Assembly (NCBI RefSeq): GCF_005869225.1
Contig: NZ_SWFP01000010.1
Coordinates: 186,001 to 250,000 of the forward strand
From: Dyadobacter bucti
GTDB lineage: Bacteria; Bacteroidota; Bacteroidia; Cytophagales; Spirosomataceae
DNA: 64,000 nt
Reading direction: 5' to 3'
Shown here: positions 59,057 to 64,000 of the stretch, piece after piece
How positions within the stretch are numbered: the stretch's first letter is position 1
How the letters are laid out: every line of letters starts with the position of its first letter
The notes under the pieces: model-generated
The model's database searches: none
Seen by the model: the letters and a program-made list of their open reading frames with translations, nothing else
Told to the model about the DNA's origin: nothing
Translations under genes and position numbers: made by a program

Positions 59057-62000
59057 ATGTTTAAAAAATTATTGATGACCGTTTCTCTGGTCCTGGGTAG
59101 CTGGCTGATGGCCATAGCCCAGAACCAGAGTGTCAGCGGAAAAATCTCGGATGAAAAAGGAGAGGGATTGCCAGGTGTGGGAGTGGTTGTGAAAGGTACA
59201 ACTGTGGGCACTACTACGGACGTAGAGGGAAAATTTACACTGGCACTGCCAGAAAATGCAGCAGTTTTGGTGTTGAGTTCGGTTGGGATGAAATCCATGG
59301 AAGTGGAGATCGGAAGTAAAACTACTTTTGAAATAACCATGCTTTCCGACGAACGTGCGTTGGATGAAGTAGTCGTAGTAGGGTACGGTACCGTAAAAAA
59401 AAGTGATATTACAGGTGCGGTGGCTTCGGTGAAAGCTGAGCAAATCACCAAAATAGCAACTGTGAACCCGTTGCAGGGGATTCAGGGACGGGTACCTGGG
59501 GTGAATATTGTAAGCCAGTCGGGGGAACCGGGTGCGGCGGTACGCGTGCGTATCCGGGGTGTCGGTACGATCAATAACAGCGATCCGCTTTATGTAGTGG
59601 ACGGTTTCCAGACGGGTGATATAAGCTTCCTGGCACCTGGAGACATTGCATCGATGGAAATCCTGAAAGACGCGTCCGCAACTGCCATCTATGGTTCGCG
59701 CGGCGCAAACGGGGTTATTTTGATCTCGACGAAAAGAGGAAAGAGCGGCGCACCAAAGATATCTTTCGATGCGTACGCCGGTGTTCAGAAAGCCTGGAAC
59801 AAGGTGGATGTGCTTAATGCAAGCCAGTATGCCACTTTAAGGCTCGAATCTTATGCCAACGATGGCACGGTGCTGCCACAGGACGGGGCACTTTACCAGA
59901 CATTAAACCGATTTGCGCAAAGCAGCGATCCGGGAACCAACTGGCAGGACGAAGTCATGCAGACGGGTATCATGCAAAATTACAGCCTGAATGTCATGGG
60001 CGGTACTGAAAAGCATCGTTACAGCCTCACAGGTACTTATTTTGATCAACAAGGTATTGTGAAAAACTCGCCGGTAAAGAAGCTTTTCCTGCGTTTCAAT
60101 AATGACTTTTACGTTACAAAATGGCTTGACGCGGGTATCTCGGCGGCTTATGCCAATACAGACAAAACCCAGTATTTCGGCGATCAGTATGGTGGTGTTC
60201 TGACCAGTGCTTTGTCCGTTTCACCTCTGGCGAAGGCCTGGGACCCGGCTACCAATTTCTGGGGCAGACGTCCTGTGGCCGAGGGAGGTGCGTATAACCC
60301 GGCACGTATTGTGGACGAATACAAAAACAACAAGGCTTATCAGACGCTGGTGAATTCCAATTTTTTCCTGGACGCTAAAATCGCCAAAGGTCTGAGCTTT
60401 CGTACTCAGTTCGGTGTGAACTGGCTGACCACGCATGATAAAAGATATCTGCCTCAGTATTACCTGGCCAATGACGACCAGCGCCAGCATAGCAGTCTGC
60501 GTGAAGGGAGAGGCGAACAGCTGGGATGGGTTTGGACCAACTATCTGACGTATTCAAAGGAAATCGGCAAGCACAGTTTCACAGCGATGGCCGGTTTCGA
60601 AAACCAGAGAACTACTTTCAGCGACATGCGCATGACAGTGCTGGATGTGCCGAATGATAAGTCTCAGTGGTACCTTTCAGCTACGAAAAGCACCGACTAC
60701 TTGCTGGAAACGGCTCAGTCTGATGAATCACTACAATCGTATTTCGGTCGTGTAAACTATAACTTTGACGAACGCCTTTTGCTGACCGCTACTTTGCGTC
60801 GCGACGGTTCTTCGCGCTTCCTGCCTGATAACCGCTGGGGTACATTCCCTTCATTTGCATTGGGCTATAACCTTGCCGAAGAGACGTTTATCAAAAGCAT
60901 TTCCGCTATCAGCCAGCTGAAACTGCGTGCGGGCTGGGGCCAGGTAGGTAACCAGAACAGCGCGGCAAACTATGGTTATGTGACTACGGTTTCCGGCAAC
61001 AATATGTATGTTTTCGGTGATACGCCTGTTCAGGGTTTTGCACCAACAGTAGCAAGTAACCCGGACCTGAAATGGGAAACAACAACCAGCTCCAACTTTG
61101 GTATCGATGCGGGTTTTTTCAACAACCGTCTATCGCTGACTGCCGATTATTTTATTAAAAATACCTCTGATATGATCGTGCGCGTGCCGATTCCGGTATT
61201 CGCCGGTGTGGGCCCTCCGTATGTAAATGCGGGCAGCATGAAAAACAAAGGGATTGAACTAGCCCTGAATTACAGAAGTTCGGTTAAGGACTTTACCTAT
61301 GATATCGGTATCAATGCAACCAAGATTATCAACCAGGTAACCGACCTCGGCGGGGGCGAACCGATCGCCGGCGGAGACGTTACAGGGCTCGGGCAGACTA
61401 CCCGCACGGAAGTCGGCCGCGAAATTGCAGTGTATTATGGACTCCGGACCGACGGGATCTTCAGAACGCAGGCTGATCTTGACGCATATGCAAGGGAAGG
61501 TGTGGCGATCCAGCCAAACGCCAAGGTGGGTGACGTGAAATTTGTCGATCTCAATAATGACGGGGTAATCGACAACAAGGACCGGACTTATCTGGGCAGT
61601 GCTACCCCAAGTTTATCGTTTGGTTTCAATGCCAATCTGGGTTACAAAGGATTTGATCTGAGCTTCTTTTTGCAGGGCGTTACCGGCGTGGAACTTGTAA
61701 ACGGATTGGGTCACTGGATGAACAATGCAAACGGGATGTTCAACTCGGTAGCAAGCCGGTTTGACCGCTGGACGCCTGAAAATCCAAATACCAATGAGCC
61801 AAGAATGACCCAGCTGAACCCGAATAACAATGACCAGTTCAGCGACCGTTTTGTGAGCAACGGAAATTACATGCGCCTGCGCAACCTGACTTTGGGTTAC
61901 ACATTACCTAAAACAGTGACGAGCAAAGTGGGCATGAGCAATCTCAGGGTTTACATAGCGGCCGACAATCTTCTGACTTTCACCAAATACAAAGGTATGG

Positions 62001-62107
62001 ATCCAGAAATCGGTGAATTCAACAACAATCCGCTGAATTTCGGAGTGGACCTGGGTGCTTATCCGCAGCCACGAGTGGGACGGATCGGTTTGAGTGTGAA
62101 TTTCTGA
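59057..62107 (+). CDS. SusC/RagA-family TonB-linked outer membrane protein
   Basis: The 1016-residue protein imports oligomers across the outer membrane with TonB energy. After the signal peptide (ending MAIAQNQ) it has a CarboxypepD_reg-like domain (SVSGKISDEKGEGLPGVGVV to about residue 95), a TonB-box-like segment LDEVVVVGYGTVKKSDITGA, the plug with RIRGVGTINNSDPLYVVDGF and TAIYGSRGANGVILISTKRG, and a large barrel ending VGRIGLSVNF. susD follows 39 bases later. The substrate, glycan or peptide, is not readable: no glycoside hydrolases are in view. Confidence 0.97.
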   Translation: MFKKLLMTVSLVLGSWLMAIAQNQSVSGKISDEKGEGLPGVGVVVKGTTVGTTTDVEGKFTLALPENAAVLVLSSVGMKSMEVEIGSKTTFEITMLSDERALDEVVVVGYGTVKKSDITGAVASVKAEQITKIATVNPLQGIQGRVPGVNIVSQSGEPGAAVRVRIRGVGTINNSDPLYVVDGFQTGDISFLAPGDIASMEILKDASATAIYGSRGANGVILISTKRGKSGAPKISFDAYAGVQKAWNKVDVLNASQYATLRLESYANDGTVLPQDGALYQTLNRFAQSSDPGTNWQDEVMQTGIMQNYSLNVMGGTEKHRYSLTGTYFDQQGIVKNSPVKKLFLRFNNDFYVTKWLDAGISAAYANTDKTQYFGDQYGGVLTSALSVSPLAKAWDPATNFWGRRPVAEGGAYNPARIVDEYKNNKAYQTLVNSNFFLDAKIAKGLSFRTQFGVNWLTTHDKRYLPQYYLANDDQRQHSSLREGRGEQLGWVWTNYLTYSKEIGKHSFTAMAGFENQRTTFSDMRMTVLDVPNDKSQWYLSATKSTDYLLETAQSDESLQSYFGRVNYNFDERLLLTATLRRDGSSRFLPDNRWGTFPSFALGYNLAEETFIKSISAISQLKLRAGWGQVGNQNSAANYGYVTTVSGNNMYVFGDTPVQGFAPTVASNPDLKWETTTSSNFGIDAGFFNNRLSLTADYFIKNTSDMIVRVPIPVFAGVGPPYVNAGSMKNKGIELALNYRSSVKDFTYDIGINATKIINQVTDLGGGEPIAGGDVTGLGQTTRTEVGREIAVYYGLRTDGIFRTQADLDAYAREGVAIQPNAKVGDVKFVDLNNDGVIDNKDRTYLGSATPSLSFGFNANLGYKGFDLSFFLQGVTGVELVNGLGHWMNNANGMFNSVASRFDRWTPENPNTNEPRMTQLNPNNNDQFSDRFVSNGNYMRLRNLTLGYTLPKTVTSKVGMSNLRVYIAADNLLTFTKYKGMDPEIGEFNNNPLNFGVDLGAYPQPRVGRIGLSVNF

Positions 62108-62146
62108 GAAAAAGGGCCATTATAGGATTTAATTATTTTGATAAAA

Positions 62147-63739
62147 ATGAAAAAATATAATTTTCTAAGCCTTCTGGTAGCAGGTATGTTGTTACAGGGG
62201 TGCAGTGATTTTTTAGATAAAGAGCCGCTGGGGCGTGAGACGGACACAAATTACTTTTCAGATTCTACCAACACGCTGCTTGCCATCAATGCGGCCTATG
62301 ATGTGGCTTCCTATGATGAAGGAAACGACGGCCTGGGCAACTATCTGCCGCACAACTATGAATGGATGTTCGGAGATGTATTGTCTGACGATGCTGAAAA
62401 GGGAAGCACAGCCAGCGATTTCATTGATATACAACATCTGAAAGAGTGGCGCGCATTGCCGGTCAACGGGCCGGTGAGCGGGGTTTGGGGTAACTTGTGG
62501 ATTGGAGTGTACCGGTCCAACTGGGTTTTGAAAAACATTGAAACCGCGCCGATCAGCGAAACTCTGAAGAGCCGGATCAAAGGTGAGGCACATTTCCTGA
62601 GGGCATACTATTATTTCTATCTGGTACGTCTTTTCGGAGGGATGCCATTGTTTTCAGAGCCGGTAAAAACCTCGGAGTATGCTGCCACCACGCGCTCTAC
62701 GCTGGCTGAAACCTATGCTTTTATCGAAGCGGATCTTCAGCAGGCAATTACGCTTCTACCGGAGAAAAATCAATATGCGGCGCCTGACCTCGGCCGTGCT
62801 ACCAAAGGTGCCGCCCGGGGTTACCTGGCGCGCGCGATCATGTATCAATTGGGTATGGATAATACCAACAACCATACCTGGCAGCAGGTTTATGACCTCA
62901 CGGAAGCGATTACGCAGTCGGGGCAATATGGACTGACTGCCAACTATGCAGCGATTTTTGACGAGATCAGTGAAAATAACACGGAATCACTTTTCGAGAT
63001 ACAGGCGAAAGAATCTGGCCAGACCTGGGGGCCGATCAAAACCGGTACCACCAATAATGTGATCCAGAACAACCGGGCTACGTGGGGCTGGGGTTTCAAC
63101 AATCCTACCACTGATCTGGCAGATGAATTTGAGGCCAATGATCCGCGTAAGGCTATGACGATTTATGGCAACGGCTATATACTGTTTGGTGTGAGACAAA
63201 CCGTGAACTTCCCTGACGAAAACATGACAGGTTACCTGAACCGTAAAACGGCTATCGTGCAGCCTGCACAAGCATCTGCTTCGGGCCAGAATATCCGCAA
63301 AATGCGCTATGCAGAAATACTGTTGATGAAGGCTGAGGCAGCAGCGCGGTCAGGCAACGAAGCCGAGGCCCGCACGGCGTTGAACATGGTGCGTCAGAGA
63401 GCCAAGAGATCAACGTTGCCAAAAGGCTCCAAAGAGGGGACTGCAACCTATGATCCCACAAATATCCCGGCAACAGCTCTGCCGGATGTATCGGCCACAG
63501 TTACGGGTACAGCGCTGGTTCAGGCAATCTTGCACGAGCGTCGTGTGGAATTGGGTATGGAGCACCTGCGTTTCTGGGATCAGGTTCGTAACGGAACTTA
63601 CATGAATTCCCTGTCAGGCGAGATCAAAACCCGGGCACAGCAGCATTCGGTTGCAGGCAGTGTGAATCCTGTTCCCGTACTTCCCATTCCTTTGAACGAG
63701 GTACAAACCTGGGGATTGCAGCAGAATCCTGGGTATTGA
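62147..63739 (+). CDS. SusD/RagB-family nutrient-binding lipoprotein
   Basis: SusD proteins form the lid of the SusC channel on the cell surface and bind the substrate. The ATG at 62147 (530 residues) is preferred over a TTG nine bases upstream. The signal ends LLQGCSDFLDKEPLG, the usual SusD lipobox and start. TPR-like marks are ALPVNGPVSGVWGNLWIGVY, GEAHFLRAYYYFYLVRLFGG and RKMRYAEILLMKAEAAARSG. The C-terminal block HERRVELGMEHLRFWDQVR is highly typical. It pairs with the upstream SusC. Confidence 0.97.
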   Translation: MKKYNFLSLLVAGMLLQGCSDFLDKEPLGRETDTNYFSDSTNTLLAINAAYDVASYDEGNDGLGNYLPHNYEWMFGDVLSDDAEKGSTASDFIDIQHLKEWRALPVNGPVSGVWGNLWIGVYRSNWVLKNIETAPISETLKSRIKGEAHFLRAYYYFYLVRLFGGMPLFSEPVKTSEYAATTRSTLAETYAFIEADLQQAITLLPEKNQYAAPDLGRATKGAARGYLARAIMYQLGMDNTNNHTWQQVYDLTEAITQSGQYGLTANYAAIFDEISENNTESLFEIQAKESGQTWGPIKTGTTNNVIQNNRATWGWGFNNPTTDLADEFEANDPRKAMTIYGNGYILFGVRQTVNFPDENMTGYLNRKTAIVQPAQASASGQNIRKMRYAEILLMKAEAAARSGNEAEARTALNMVRQRAKRSTLPKGSKEGTATYDPTNIPATALPDVSATVTGTALVQAILHERRVELGMEHLRFWDQVRNGTYMNSLSGEIKTRAQQHSVAGSVNPVPVLPIPLNEVQTWGLQQNPGY

Positions 63740-63780
63740 AATAACTGTTAAAAAACCGGGGCCTTCTACCGAGCTGCCGG

Positions 63781-63826
63781 TATATAAAAAAGGAGCAGGC
63801 GATCGCCTGCTCCTTTTTTTATATAC
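63781..63826. terminator. Strong bidirectional terminator
   Basis: AAAAAAGGAGCAGGC and GCCTGCTCCTTTTTT are perfect reverse complements around the loop GATC, with TATA-rich ends. It lies 41 bases past susD and just before the end of the convergent minus-strand gene. Confidence 0.92.
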
Positions 63827-63832
63827 ACGAAT

Positions 63833-64000
63833 TCAATATTGACCATCCGATTGAAAGCGTGTCAGCCAGTCAAGCCAGATCGCCAGTGATATCGTTCTGA
63901 GCACCTGAAACTGCGATCTGTTGTGCAAAAATTCTTGCGCATTTTCTCTCAGCAGTACACTTACGGCCTTTTCATATTTGTTCTTGTCAATATAACTCCA
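63833..64000 (-). CDS. C-terminal end of an unrecognised protein
   Basis: A minus-strand frame enters from the right edge and ends with TGA at 63833-63835. The visible 55 residues start WSYIDKNKYEKAVSVLLREN and finish ISLAIWLDWLTRFQSDGQY. The composition looks coding and the frame ends just before the shared terminator. I do not recognise the family. Confidence 0.6.
   Translation of the reverse strand, partial: WSYIDKNKYEKAVSVLLRENAQEFLHNRSQFQVLRTISLAIWLDWLTRFQSDGQY

Overview
The window looks like chromosome of a Bacteroidota bacterium, most likely a Cytophagales relative of Dyadobacter or Spirosoma (inference from gene content and style; no rRNA is present to confirm it). Signs are a SusC/SusD pair, DUF5686 and DUF4833 proteins, Spt-type sphingolipid genes, many lipoproteins, promoters of the Bacteroidetes form TTTG-N19-21-TAnnTTTG, and little Shine-Dalgarno signal. 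No tRNA, rRNA, CRISPR array, prophage or insertion sequence was recognised.

Layout. 1-5.4 kb: housekeeping genes (partial CPA2 antiporter, sufB, hldD, a QueD/PTPS enzyme, lpxB) and a PIN-domain toxin with its antitoxin. 5.4-12.2 kb: a MarR-GNAT fusion regulator with an operator nested inside its promoter, a repeat element with inverted ends, a secreted protein of uncertain function, a two-gene Tat-exported set (uncharacterised protein and amidase), and two small divergent membrane proteins. 12.3-16.7 kb: apbE, then pta-ackA for acetate/acetyl-phosphate metabolism. 16.7-23.1 kb: a TetR regulator followed by a TolC/adaptor/RND efflux operon, with matching operator-like sequences before both units.

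23.6-37.7 kb is the most interesting stretch: fourteen same-strand genes, many overlapping by 1-20 bases. It begins with a three-gene ceramide module (Spt, a GNAT-fold acyltransferase resembling bCerS, and a CerR-like reductase). It continues with a DUF5686 outer-membrane protein and a probable headgroup module (nucleotidyltransferase, ATP-grasp protein, CDP-alcohol phosphotransferase, multi-pass LPG-synthase-TM protein, HAD protein, PfkB sugar/polyol kinase). It ends with DUF4833, a fatty-acid hydroxylase, a CmoA-like carboxy-SAM synthase and an overlapping membrane methyltransferase. My reading is a pathway that makes and decorates a phosphosphingolipid, perhaps with an inositol-like or other polyol headgroup and possibly an unusual SAM-derived modification.

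38.0-49.9 kb: a type II NADH dehydrogenase, then a tight five-gene operon: a large GAF protein, an HD phosphohydrolase fused to a Pycsar-effector-like membrane domain, polyphosphate kinase, an SdiA-regulated-like lipoprotein, and a 1265-residue phosphoesterase/kinase-like/Omp85 fusion. 49.9-54.9 kb: a stress-type protein and a two-component group in which one PAS protein has a phosphoacceptor histidine but no ATPase domain. 55-63.7 kb: two lipoproteins, an ECF sigma factor with an overlapping membrane-anchored partner carrying a barrel-like C-terminus, and a SusC/SusD uptake pair closed by a strong bidirectional terminator. The last 168 bases hold the C-terminus of an unrecognised minus-strand gene.
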